Of a stretch of DNA of 64,000 nucleotides, positions 16,874 through 24,803 are shown piece after piece. The notes beneath the pieces are model-generated. The model saw only the letters and a program-made list of their open reading frames with translations. It was not told where the DNA came from and did no database searches. How positions within the stretch are numbered: position 1 is the first letter of the stretch; the number at the start of each line of letters is the position of its first letter. The stretch is from NCBI GenBank assembly GCA_958295715.1, contig OY282371.1, positions 1,249,183-1,313,182 of the forward strand, written 5' to 3'. This stretch comes from an uncultured Dehalococcoidia bacterium (GTDB lineage Bacteria > Chloroflexota > Dehalococcoidia > Lucifugimonadales > GCA-2712585). Position numbers and translations under genes: made by a program.

Positions 16874-16882
16874 TGCTATACT
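16874..16882 (+). promoter_or_regulatory. Extended -10 promoter upstream of purA
   Basis: TGC-TATACT on the plus strand, about 46 bases before the purA ATG. No good -35 box is seen, which fits an extended -10 promoter. It is divergent from the prs promoter 80 bases away. Confidence 0.55.
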
Positions 16883-16928
16883 GCCCTGGGCCTCGATCGG
16901 GGCCAAATTCTTGTGCAGAGGAGGGCCC

Positions 16929-18215
16929 ATGGGGGCCTACGCCTTGATTGGCGCCCAGTGGGGGGATGAGGGGAAGGGCAAGCTCGTTGACTACCTCGCC
17001 TCTCAAGCCCAGTGGGTGGCCAGGTACGCCGGGGGCAATAACGCCGGCCATACGGTTATAAACGAAAACGGGTCCTTTTCCCTGCACCTCGTGCCCTCCG
17101 GCGTTTTCCAGCCGGGGGTCACCTGCGTAATCGGCAACGGCGTGGCGGTGAACCCCGACGTGCTTTTGGAGGAGATATCGGGCCTCAAGGCGCGAGGGGT
17201 GGACACCAGCCGGATAGTCCTCAGCGACCGCGCCCATCTCATTATGCCCTATCACGTCTCCCTCGACGCCCTCGAGGAGGCGGAACGGGGCGACGCGGCC
17301 CTCGGCACCACCGGCAAGGGTGTGGGCCCCGCCTACGTGGACAAGGCCGCCCGGATGGGGATTAGGGCCGGGGACCTGGCCGACTTGGAGGCGGGCCTGC
17401 TGCCAAGGCTCAAGAGCGTTGTTGAGTTGAAGAACCGGACGCTTACCAAGCTGTACGGCGCTCCCCCCCTGCCTCTTGAGGAGGTGTTGGACCGGTGCGC
17501 CCACTGGCGGCAGGAGCTTAAGGGGCTGATACGGCCTGCCGACGTCCTGCTGCGAAAGGCCCTCGAACGCGGGGAGACCATCCTTATGGAGGGCGCTCAA
17601 GGGACGCTTCTGGACCTGGACCACGGCGCCTACCCCTACGTCACCTCATCATCGGCCTCGGCGGGCGGGGCGGCGGCGGGGTTGGGGATACCGCCCCGGT
17701 CTATTCAGGGCGTTATCGGCGTGTTCAAGGCCTACTCCACCCGGGTGGGCAGCGGCCCCATGCCCACGGAGATGACCGACGAGACCTCCGATATGCTGCG
17801 GGAACTGGCGTGGGAGTACGGCGTCACCACCGGCCGGGCCAGGCGCATCGGGTGGTTCGACGCCGTGGCCGGCCGGTACAGCCACCGCATCAACGGGTTC
17901 ACCTCCCTGGCCCTGACCCGGCTTGACGTTTTGGACGGCTTCTCGTCGGTGAAGATTTGCGTGGGATACCGGGTGGATGGCGAGCCGTTGGACCATTTCC
18001 CAAGCAACGCGGGAGTGCTGGAGCGGTGCGAGCCGGTCTACGAGGAGATGCCGGGGTGGAACAGTCCCACCGCCGGGGCCACGGAGTTGGCCCAGCTGCC
18101 CACGGAGGCGGTGGCGTACGTGAGGCGGCTGGAGGAGTTGATAGGCTGCTCCTTTCACCTCATATCCACGGGGCCGCACCGCAACGAGACCGTCTTGCTG
18201 GAGCGCATGATTTAA
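16929..18215 (+). CDS. purA: Adenylosuccinate synthetase
   Basis: Joins IMP and aspartate using GTP, the first committed step to AMP. The ATG at 16929 follows GAGGAGGG, giving a 428-residue protein of normal size that begins MGAYALIGAQWGDEGKGK, the GTP-binding loop. GGNNAGHTVI, TTGKGVGPAY, EGAQGTLLDLDHGAYPYVTSS and TTGRARRIGWFDAVAG follow as in other PurA proteins. An upstream in-frame extension to 16866 overlaps the promoter and is not coding. It is monocistronic and convergent with dapA, with a repeat hairpin between them. Confidence 0.96.
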   Translation: MGAYALIGAQWGDEGKGKLVDYLASQAQWVARYAGGNNAGHTVINENGSFSLHLVPSGVFQPGVTCVIGNGVAVNPDVLLEEISGLKARGVDTSRIVLSDRAHLIMPYHVSLDALEEAERGDAALGTTGKGVGPAYVDKAARMGIRAGDLADLEAGLLPRLKSVVELKNRTLTKLYGAPPLPLEEVLDRCAHWRQELKGLIRPADVLLRKALERGETILMEGAQGTLLDLDHGAYPYVTSSSASAGGAAAGLGIPPRSIQGVIGVFKAYSTRVGSGPMPTEMTDETSDMLRELAWEYGVTTGRARRIGWFDAVAGRYSHRINGFTSLALTRLDVLDGFSSVKICVGYRVDGEPLDHFPSNAGVLERCEPVYEEMPGWNSPTAGATELAQLPTEAVAYVRRLEELIGCSFHLISTGPHRNETVLLERMI

Positions 18216-18277
18216 GGAGCAACGCGCACCCGCCGCGCCGTCGACGCCGCAACGCACCCGCTACCCCCCTCCGTCCG

Positions 18278-18333
18278 CCACTCCCGCTCCCCTTTCCGTC
18301 ATTCCCGTGCAGGCGGGAAGGGCGGGAGCGGGT
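18278..18333. repeat. Repeat hairpin between convergent purA and dapA
   Basis: One copy of the repeat core (TTCCCG-tgcagg-CGGGAA at about 18302-18319), nested in a longer imperfect inverted repeat whose outer arms read CACTCCCGCTCCCC and GGGCGGGAGCGGGTG. Between two convergent genes it could stop transcription from both sides. Confidence 0.65.
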
Positions 18334-18338
18334 GTCGC

Positions 18339-19232
18339 TCAGAGGGGCAGGTCTACGGGGTAGATCTCCAACAGCCTGTCCACCTGGGCCGCCATCCGCT
18401 CGTCGGCGGGGATGAGGGGAAGCCGGGGCCGGCCCACGCTGAATCCCACCTTGTTCATGGCGTACTTCATGGGAATGGGGTTGGAGGCGATGCCCGTCAT
18501 GCCGTTGCAGGCGGGCAGGAGCCGCCGGTGCTCCGCCGCCGCCTCTTGGGTCTTGCCCTCAAGGGTCAGGTCTATGATCCTTCGCATCTGCTTCCCGAAG
18601 AGATTGGAGACCACGCAGATGACCCCGTAGCCGCCCAAGCACATGAGGGGGAAGGTGTCGCCGTCGTTGCCGCTCCAGATGCGGAACCCGTCGGCGGCCC
18701 CGTCGATGACGTTGGCCATGAGGTCGAAGTCCTCAGTGGCGTCCTTCACCCCCACGATGTTGTCAACCTGACTGGCCCTGATGGTGGTCTCAAGGGACAT
18801 CTTAACCCCGGTGCGGCCGGGGATGTTGTACAGGATGCAGGGCAGGTGGGTGGACGCGGCAACGGCCTTGAAGTGCCGGTAGATGCCCTCCTGGGGCGGC
18901 TTGTTGTAGTAGGGCACGGTTAGAAGCAGCCCGTCGACGCCAACCTCCTCGGCCTCCCTGCTCATCATAATGCTTTCGCTGGTGGAGTAGTTGCCGGTGT
19001 TGGCCACCACGGCGCCGCGCTCGCCCACCGCGCCCTTGACCTCGCCCCACAGGCGCAGCTTCTCCTCATGGCTGAGGGTTGGGCCTTCGCCGGTGGTGGC
19101 GCCGACCACCACGCCATCACTGCCGGAGTCCAGCAGTTTGTTGGCCAAGGTCTTGGTCTGGTCCCAGTCCACCTCGCCGTTCTCCTTCATGGGCGTGATC
19201 ATCGCCGTTAGCAGTCGTCCAAGCTCTGCCAT
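18339..19232 (-). CDS. dapA: 4-hydroxy-tetrahydrodipicolinate synthase
   Basis: Condenses pyruvate with aspartate semialdehyde in the lysine/diaminopimelate pathway. The protein is 297 residues. GATTGEGPTLSHEEKL is the pyruvate-binding region, VPYYNKPPQEG holds the catalytic tyrosine, ILYNIPGRTGV follows, and the Schiff-base lysine is in IVGVKDAT near residue 165. A strong AGGAGGT lies eight bases before the ATG. It is the last gene of dapB-asd-dapA, read from the dapB side. Confidence 0.95.
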   Translation of the reverse strand: MAELGRLLTAMITPMKENGEVDWDQTKTLANKLLDSGSDGVVVGATTGEGPTLSHEEKLRLWGEVKGAVGERGAVVANTGNYSTSESIMMSREAEEVGVDGLLLTVPYYNKPPQEGIYRHFKAVAASTHLPCILYNIPGRTGVKMSLETTIRASQVDNIVGVKDATEDFDLMANVIDGAADGFRIWSGNDGDTFPLMCLGGYGVICVVSNLFGKQMRRIIDLTLEGKTQEAAAEHRRLLPACNGMTGIASNPIPMKYAMNKVGFSVGRPRLPLIPADERMAAQVDRLLEIYPVDLPL

Positions 19233-19302
19233 GAGAGACCTCCTAAACGTCCGGGGTGAATGGGCAAGGGGCGGCCATCAAGTCGCTGGACATAGGCGGC
19301 CG

Positions 19303-20340
19303 CTACAGGTCAGCCGAGGCGCTGAGGGTTGGAACCCGCAGGCAGTCCCTGCTCACCACCTCTTCCGCAATCTGAAGGGCGTTAAGGGCCGCGCCCTTCC
19401 TCAGGTTATCGGCCACTATCCACAGGGCCAGCCCGTTACGGGTGGACGGGTCGCGGCGGACGCGTCCCACGTAAACGTCATCAGAGCCGGCCACGTCCAA
19501 GGGCATGGGGTAGGAATCACGGGTCACGGTGACGCCCGGCATCTCGTCAAGGAGGCGCAGGGCCTCTTGAGGCTCCATGGGGTTCTCAAATTCCAGATGG
19601 ACGGCCTCGCTGTGGGAGACGCTTACCGGAACCCTAACGCAGGTGGCGGAGACGCCAATCGCCTCGTCATGAAGTATCTTCCGAGTCTCATTCATCATCT
19701 TCTCCTCCTCTCCCGTGTAGCCGCCGGGGAGGAGGTCATCAATGTGGGGGAAGAGGTTATAGGCGAGTTGGTGGGGCATGGCCTGAACGGGAACTGGCCG
19801 GCCCTGCGCGAGGGCGCGGGTCTGCTCGTTCAGCTCGCTGACGGCGGAGGCCCCGGCTCCGGAGGCCGACTGGTAGGTGTCTACGACGACCCGCTTGATT
19901 GGATTGGCCCGGTGCAGGGGATAGAGGACGATGGCCAGTTGAATCGTCGAGCAGTTGGGGGTTGCGATGACGCCGCGGTGGTCTTCAACGTCCCGGCCGT
20001 TGACTTCGGGAATGACCAGGGGAACGCCGGGGTCCATCCGGTAGGCCGAGCTCTTGTCGATGACCAAGGCCCCGCTGTTCACGGCGGCGGGCGCTAAGCG
20101 GCGGCTGACGTCGGAGCCTGCGGAGATGAACGCGATGTCCACGCCTTCGAAGGAGTCCGGCGTCGCTTCCTGCACCACCAACTCCTGACCCAATGCCGAG
20201 GTGATGGTTCCCGCCGAGCGGCCGGAGGCCAGCAGCCGGAGGTGGTTGATGGGCAAGGGGCGTTCCTCCAGTATGTTAAGCAGCGTCCGGCCAACGACGC
20301 CCGTGGCTCCCACCACCGCTATGTTGAGGTCTGTACGCAC
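19303..20340 (-). CDS. asd: Aspartate-semialdehyde dehydrogenase
   Basis: Reduces aspartyl phosphate to aspartate semialdehyde. The protein is 345 residues. The NADP-binding start is NIAVVGATGVVGRTLLNIL. The active-site cysteine is in IATPNCSTIQLAIVLYPL near residue 133. SASGAGASAVSELNEQT and CVRVPVSVSHSEAVHLEFE, carrying the catalytic histidine, follow. The start is GTG with a weak ribosome-binding site nine bases after the dapB stop, so it is probably coupled. It lies between dapB and dapA, so three successive steps of lysine synthesis are in one operon. Confidence 0.95.
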   Translation of the reverse strand: MRTDLNIAVVGATGVVGRTLLNILEERPLPINHLRLLASGRSAGTITSALGQELVVQEATPDSFEGVDIAFISAGSDVSRRLAPAAVNSGALVIDKSSAYRMDPGVPLVIPEVNGRDVEDHRGVIATPNCSTIQLAIVLYPLHRANPIKRVVVDTYQSASGAGASAVSELNEQTRALAQGRPVPVQAMPHQLAYNLFPHIDDLLPGGYTGEEEKMMNETRKILHDEAIGVSATCVRVPVSVSHSEAVHLEFENPMEPQEALRLLDEMPGVTVTRDSYPMPLDVAGSDDVYVGRVRRDPSTRNGLALWIVADNLRKGAALNALQIAEEVVSRDCLRVPTLSASADL

Positions 20341-20349
20341 CGTAACCCG

Positions 20350-21141
20350 CTACACCCCCAAGATTTTGTCCAAGCCTAGCACAAGACCCTTTATGTTAAC
20401 AACTTGGCGCAGGGCGTGGAGGACGCCGGGCATGTAGCAGTCGCGGCTCAGGGTGTCGTGGCTAAGGGTGAGGGTCTGGCCCGGCGCCCCGAAGATGACG
20501 TCGTGATGGGCGCTGCGGCCGGGCTGGCGTATGCTGTGGACGCCAACGCCCTTGTGCCGCCCGCCGGCGGTCCCGGCCAGCGTCTCCCTCTCGGGGTCCC
20601 GGTGGGTGAAGCTCTTGCCGTCGGAAACTGCCCTGGCCAGGGCCAAGGCGGTCCCGGAGGGGGCGTCTATCTTCTGCTCGTGATGCGCCTCGATTATGTC
20701 AACGTAGTCGAAGAAGGGCGCCGCCTTCTTGGCCAGGCTCATCAGGATGACCGCGCCCAAGGCGAAGTTCGGGGCGACGACGACCCCGACGCCTCCTTCC
20801 AGGGCGGCACTGTCCAGGAGCTCCAAGCCCTTCTCGCTCAACCCGGATGTCCCCGTGACGAAGGGTATGGAGGCCTTCAGGGTCTGGAGGCCGGCCTTAA
20901 CGCACGCCTCCGCGTTGGAAAAGTCCACCACCGCGCCGGGGTGGGCGGAGGACAGGAGGCCGGCTATATCTGAGGCGAGGGGAACGGAGCCGGAGCCGTC
21001 GGGGAGGGCAAGGGTGGGATGGGCGGGGTTCCGGCAGACGCCGCCCACCGGAGCCATGTCCGGGGCGGCGCACAGGGCCTTAATGACCTCTTGACCCATG
21101 CGGCCGGTGACGCCGTGGACCAGCGTTCTCATAGCTGCCAT
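20350..21141 (-). CDS. dapB: 4-hydroxy-tetrahydrodipicolinate reductase
   Basis: NAD(P)H-dependent reductase after DapA. The protein is 263 residues. The Rossmann start is MRTLVHGVTGRMGQEVIKAL, the nucleotide-site loop FVTGTSGLSEKG, and the catalytic HHEQKIDAPSGTALALA near residue 150. GVGVHSIRQPGRSAHHDVIFG is the tetramerisation and substrate region. The ATG at 21141 has GGAGAG four bases upstream; the Met at residue 4 is an alternative start. It heads the lysine operon behind a recognisable promoter. Confidence 0.94.
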   Translation of the reverse strand: MAAMRTLVHGVTGRMGQEVIKALCAAPDMAPVGGVCRNPAHPTLALPDGSGSVPLASDIAGLLSSAHPGAVVDFSNAEACVKAGLQTLKASIPFVTGTSGLSEKGLELLDSAALEGGVGVVVAPNFALGAVILMSLAKKAAPFFDYVDIIEAHHEQKIDAPSGTALALARAVSDGKSFTHRDPERETLAGTAGGRHKGVGVHSIRQPGRSAHHDVIFGAPGQTLTLSHDTLSRDCYMPGVLHALRQVVNIKGLVLGLDKILGV

Positions 21142-21169
21142 GGAACTCTCCGGGTAAGACTTTCAGCCT

Positions 21170-21198
21170 AGTGTATCCGAGACGGGCGGTTTAGTCAC
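21170..21198 (-). promoter_or_regulatory. Promoter for dapB-asd-dapA
   Basis: On the minus strand GTGACT (21193-21198), 17 bases, TACACT (21170-21175), about 28 bases before the dapB ATG. It is a moderate match to the sigma-70 consensus. No lysine riboswitch fits in the short leader. Confidence 0.5.
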
Positions 21199-21273
21199 CT
21201 AAGGGGCGGCCTTCCCCAGGATCTTTTTGACGCCGTGGCAGGCGCGCCCCCATCCGCCATTCCCGCTCCGTTT

Positions 21274-21334
21274 CCGTCATTCCCGCGCAGGCGGGAAGGG
21301 CGCGCGCGCCCACTTTTGTTTTGAAGAGCGCTGG
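21274..21334. repeat. Palindromic repeat plus terminator-like module (copy b)
   Basis: A repeat core (TTCCCGCgcagGCGGGAA) runs straight into GGGCGCGCGCGCCC, a perfect 14-base palindrome, then ACTTTTGTTTTGAAGAGCG. The same arrangement recurs at about 11375-11430, 30855-30905, 38158-38215 and 38304-38360. On the plus strand it resembles an intrinsic terminator. Confidence 0.7.
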
Positions 21335-21417
21335 CGGCTCCATATGGGCGCTCCACAACCCCTCCTGACGCCATTTCCACCGCCTTCCCCCTCCCGCCGT
21401 TCCCGTCCGCCCGCTTA

Positions 21418-21647
21418 TCCGTCATTCCCGCGTAGGCGGGAATCCATCTTCTCTCCTCTATCACTCCAAAGTAACCGCGCGCCAGCACGAATCGCCGGTA
21501 AGAGCCGGTCAGTTAACGCCAGACCTCCTGAAGGTTCCCCTCTCGGCGGGGGGCGTCACAGACGCCCCTACGGGTGGCAATGGGGTTTTGAGGCGTTGGT
21601 TTTCGGATGGAGAGGGGATGGATTCCCGCCTGCGCGGGAATGACGGA
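21418..21647. mobile_element. MITE-like element, copy 1 (230 bp, terminal inverted repeats)
   Basis: The ends are near-perfect inverted repeats of about 30 bases: the left end starts TCCGTCATTCCCGCG and runs to GGAATCCATC, and the right end is its reverse complement with one mismatch. The interior of about 170 bases has no open frame of note. It includes a stretch reading AAGTAACCGCGCGCCAGCAC and a C-rich stem near GACGCCCCTACGGG. No transposase is nearby, so any movement would need one from elsewhere. A close duplicate follows at 21677-21889. Confidence 0.65.
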
Positions 21648-21676
21648 AAGGGGGTGCGGGAATGACGGAGGGGGGA

Positions 21677-21889
21677 CAGCGGGAATCCATCTTCTCTCCT
21701 CTATCACTCCAGAGTAACCGCGCGCCAGCACGAATCGCGGGTAAGAGCCGGTCGGTTAACGCCAGACCTCCTGAAGGTTCCCCCTCTCGGCGGGGGCGCC
21801 ACAGACGCCCCTACGGGCGGCAATGGGGTTTTGAGGGTTGGTTTTCGGATGGAGAGGGGATGGATTCCCGCCTGCGCGGGAATGACGGA
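21677..21889. mobile_element. MITE-like element, copy 2 (left end damaged)
   Basis: Repeats the interior and right end of the element at 21418-21647 with only about a dozen differences over some 210 bases. The left terminal repeat has lost its outer half and begins at about GCGGGAATCCATC. The two copies are head-to-tail, separated by about 30 bases. Confidence 0.65.
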
Positions 21890-22001
21890 AAGGTAGGCGG
21901 GAATTCGAGAGGGGCGGCGAGGGCGCCGGGTGGGGGGCGGCCTGACGATGGGGGTAGCGGCGCGGGGCGCCGGGTGGAGCGGCTGCCTGAAGGGTAGAAG
22001 C

Positions 22002-22031
22002 CACTCCCCCTCCTGGCCGGGAGGGGGAGTG
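22002..22031 (-). terminator. Strong hairpin downstream of pnp
   Basis: A 12-base-pair perfect stem (CACTCCCCCTCC / GGAGGGGGAGTG) with a six-base loop, 58 bases after the pnp stop on the minus strand. The tract after it (GCTTCTACCCTT) is only mildly T-rich, so it may act as a 3'-end stabiliser as much as an intrinsic terminator. Confidence 0.55.
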
Positions 22032-22088
22032 CGATTTAGCAGTTAAGCTGGTGGGCCTCAGACGCCGGGAGCGGGGCGCCGGGCCGCG

Positions 22089-24317
22089 CTACCGTCCGGG
22101 GGGAGGGCGGTTTCCGAAGCCTCCTCCCCTGGGGCCGGGGCGGTCGCGCCGGGGGCGGTTGTCGCGCGGCGGGCCTTGGGACCTCGGCGGCCGGTTGGAG
22201 AAGGGGCGTCCCCCTCCCCTGGGGCCTGAGCCTGGGCCCGGCCGCGGGGGGGCCTCCCCCTCGCCAAAAATGGCCCGTCGCGACAGGTTGATGCGACCCA
22301 TGGAGTCGATCTCCTGAATCATGACGGTTATCTCCTGGTCCATGGTGACGCCGTTGTCCGCCGAGGCCATCTCCTGAGTGCGGAGGAGCCCGTCCTTGCC
22401 GGGGACCAGTTGGACGAAAGCTCCAAAGTTGGTCAAGCGGACGACCTTGCCGGTGAAGATGTCCCCAACCTCCAGTTCCCTGGTCATGTTCTCGATGCGC
22501 CGGCGCGCCTTCAGAATGCTGTCGTCAGAGGTGGCGCCTATCATGACGACGCCCTTGTCGTCGATATCCACCGAGGCCCCCGACTCCTCTATGATGGCGC
22601 GTATGTTGCGGCCCCCCGGCCCAATTACGGCGCCAATCTTCTCAACGGGTATGATTATTCGCACCATCTTGGGCGCGTACTGGCTGAGTTCCTTCCTGGG
22701 CGTCTGGATGGCCTCGGCCATCTTGTCGAGGATGTGGAGGCGGCCTTCCCGCGCCTGTTCCAGGGCCTTCTTGAGTATCTCCTGGGTGAGGCCCTGAATC
22801 TTTATGTCCATCTGAAGGGCGTTTATGCCCTTGGCGGTGCCCGCCACCTTGAAATCCATGTCGCCCAAGGCGTCCTCAACGCCCTGAATGTCCGACAGCA
22901 CGGCATAGCGGCCGTCGGCTCCCATTATCAGGCCCATGGCCACGCCGGCGACGGGGCCTTTGACGGGAACGCCGGCGTCCATCAGGGCCAGGGCGCTTCC
23001 GCACACGCTGGCCATAGAGGTGCTGCCGTTGGAGCTCAGGACCTCGGAAACTATCCTTATGGCGTAGGGGAACTCCTCCTCTGTGGGGATGATGGACTCG
23101 ATGGCGCGCTCAGCCAGGGCGCCGTGTCCGATTTCGCGGCGTCCGGTGAACATGCGGCCCGTCTCGCCGACGGAGAAGGGGGGAAAGTTGTAGTGGTGCA
23201 TGAACCGCTTGGTTTCCTGAGGGCTGAGGGTGTCGAGGGTCTGCCTCATCCCCATGGTGGCTAGGGTGGCTATGCTCAAGACCTGGGTCTGCCCTCTGGT
23301 GAAGAGGCCGGAGCCGTGGGTCCTGGGCAGCGCCCCCACCTCGGCGGTGATGGGGCGTATCTCCGCAGAGCCGCGGCCGTCGGGCCTTACGCCCTGCTCA
23401 AGGATACGGTCCCGGACCGCCGTCTTCAGGAGGGACTGGAACACGCTGGACACCAGCTTGGGCTCGAACTCCTCCCCCAACGCCTCCAAGACCTCCGCGC
23501 TGAGGCGGCGCGTGGCCTCCTCGCGCTCCACCTTGTCGTCGCCCCGCGCCAGGGTCTGGGTGAGGCGTCCTCCGAGGATGGCTTCCACCCGCTCCTTAAC
23601 CGTTTCGGTGTCGGCCAGGGACGGGGGGGCCATCTTGGTCTTGCCGACGGCCCGGACCATCTCCTCAATCATCTCGATGATGCCGTCGTTGACCTTCTGG
23701 GCGCGGTCGAGGGCCTCCAGAACCACGGACTCGGACACCTCGTTGGCTCCCGCCTCCACCATGCTAATAGACCCCTTGACGCCGGCGACGGCGACGCTGA
23801 GTTGGCTCTCGTCCATCTGGGCGAAGGTGGGGTTCACCACGTACTCCCCATCCTTAAAGGTCACGCGGGTGGCCCCGACGGGGCCGCTGAAGGGGATGTC
23901 GGATATGGATACCGCCGCCGAGGCCCCTATGATGCCGAGAATGTCGGGGGTGGTCTCGCGGTCGGCGGACATCACGGTTATGACTATCTGTATCTCGTTG
24001 TGAAGCCCCTTGGGGAACAGGGGCCTCATGGGCCTGTCCACCAGCCGGGCCGAGAGGATGGCCTCGGAGCCGGGGCGCCCCTCTCTCCTGAAGAAGCTGC
24101 CGGGTATCTTCCCCACGGCGTAGAGCTTCTCTTCGAACTCCACCGTGAGGGGGAGGAAGTCGATGTCGGGCCGGGGTCGGGATGACATGGTGGCCGTGAC
24201 GAGGGCCACGGTGTCGCCGCAGGTCACCTTGACGGCTCCGTTGGCTTGGGAGGCGAGCTTACCGGTTTCCAGGATGAGCTTCCGGTCGCCTATCTGTCTC
24301 TCTATGGTGTATTCCAT
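22089..24317 (-). CDS. pnp: Polyribonucleotide nucleotidyltransferase
   Basis: Phosphorolytic 3'-5' exoribonuclease of the RNA degradation machinery. The protein is 742 residues. The first RNase PH domain contains RREGRPGSEAILSARLVDRPMRPLF. The second has MHHYNFPPFSVGETG and SNGSTSMASVCGSALALMDAG. A KH domain (IGAVIGPGGRNIRAIIEESG) lies near residue 570 and an S1 domain (GDIFTGKVVRLTNFGAFVQL) near 640. The last 50 residues are an Arg/Gly/Pro-rich tail with several RGGG and RPPR repeats, longer than the E. coli tail and likely disordered and RNA-binding. It lies 66 bases after rpsO. Confidence 0.97.
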   Translation of the reverse strand: MEYTIERQIGDRKLILETGKLASQANGAVKVTCGDTVALVTATMSSRPRPDIDFLPLTVEFEEKLYAVGKIPGSFFRREGRPGSEAILSARLVDRPMRPLFPKGLHNEIQIVITVMSADRETTPDILGIIGASAAVSISDIPFSGPVGATRVTFKDGEYVVNPTFAQMDESQLSVAVAGVKGSISMVEAGANEVSESVVLEALDRAQKVNDGIIEMIEEMVRAVGKTKMAPPSLADTETVKERVEAILGGRLTQTLARGDDKVEREEATRRLSAEVLEALGEEFEPKLVSSVFQSLLKTAVRDRILEQGVRPDGRGSAEIRPITAEVGALPRTHGSGLFTRGQTQVLSIATLATMGMRQTLDTLSPQETKRFMHHYNFPPFSVGETGRMFTGRREIGHGALAERAIESIIPTEEEFPYAIRIVSEVLSSNGSTSMASVCGSALALMDAGVPVKGPVAGVAMGLIMGADGRYAVLSDIQGVEDALGDMDFKVAGTAKGINALQMDIKIQGLTQEILKKALEQAREGRLHILDKMAEAIQTPRKELSQYAPKMVRIIIPVEKIGAVIGPGGRNIRAIIEESGASVDIDDKGVVMIGATSDDSILKARRRIENMTRELEVGDIFTGKVVRLTNFGAFVQLVPGKDGLLRTQEMASADNGVTMDQEITVMIQEIDSMGRINLSRRAIFGEGEAPPRPGPGSGPRGGGRPFSNRPPRSQGPPRDNRPRRDRPGPRGGGFGNRPPPGR

Positions 24318-24349
24318 TGCAAAAATCGCAGTCTTTCTAAGGATAAAGA

Positions 24350-24385
24350 GAGGGGAAAAGAAAAAGAGCGCCCGGTGGGGGCGCT
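24350..24385 (-). terminator. Intrinsic terminator between rpsO and pnp
   Basis: Minus strand: AGCGCCC, a CCACC loop, GGGCGCT, then CTTTTTCTTTTC. The stem overlaps the rpsO stop codon. An attenuating terminator between rpsO and pnp is also known from E. coli; here it would set the S15 to PNPase ratio. Confidence 0.8.
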
Positions 24386-24647
24386 ATCTTCTGAGGCCGA
24401 GTCTTCCGATGAGTTCCCTGTACCGGGCCACGTTCTTTTGGGTTAAGTAGTTAAGCAACCTTCTGCGGCGTCCGACCATTCGCAGAAGCCCCACCCTGGT
24501 ATGCGTGTCCTTGCGGTGGACCTTCAGGTGGTCCGTAAGCTCCTTTATCCTGCCTGTCAGGATAGCAACCTGGACCTCAACCGAACCCGTGTCGCCCTTG
24601 CCCTGGGCGTATTCCCCAATAATGGCTGCCTTGGCGTCCCTATTCAC
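24384..24647 (-). CDS. rpsO: 30S ribosomal protein S15
   Basis: An 87-residue primary 16S rRNA-binding protein. [25 protein letters not shown], shortened here to its first part [15 protein letters not shown], with [18 protein letters not shown], is the S15 signature. The start is GTG at 24647 with GAGAAAGAG upstream. Gene order rpsO-pnp is the common bacterial arrangement. Confidence 0.97.
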   Translation of the reverse strand: MNRDAKAAIIGEYAQGKGDTGSVEVQVAILTGRIKELTDHLKVHRKDTHTRVGLLRMVGRRRRLLNYLTQKNVARYRELIGRLGLRR

Positions 24648-24686
24648 TAACTCTTTCTCATTCCCTCTTTACTCTTTTCGGGGGTG

Positions 24687-24715
24687 ATTATAACATAGCG
24701 TCCCAATGTTGGAAA
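24687..24715 (-). promoter_or_regulatory. Promoter for rpsO-pnp
   Basis: Minus strand TTTCCA (24710-24715), 17 bases, perfect TATAAT (24687-24692) preceded by TGT, an extended -10. It is about 40 bases upstream of the GTG start. Confidence 0.65.
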
Positions 24716-24803
24716 TAGCCCGCCCGCAGGCGCCCCGGGATAGGCATTTCACGGTTCTATGGGGCCTAACCGGGTCGGAACTATCTTGGACTGAGGAACG
24801 CCG

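Noticed and set aside
21142-22088. Protein-coding genes in the repeat island
   Set aside because: The open frames repeat the same Arg/Pro-rich text from the palindromes in several frames, which shows repeats and not coding.
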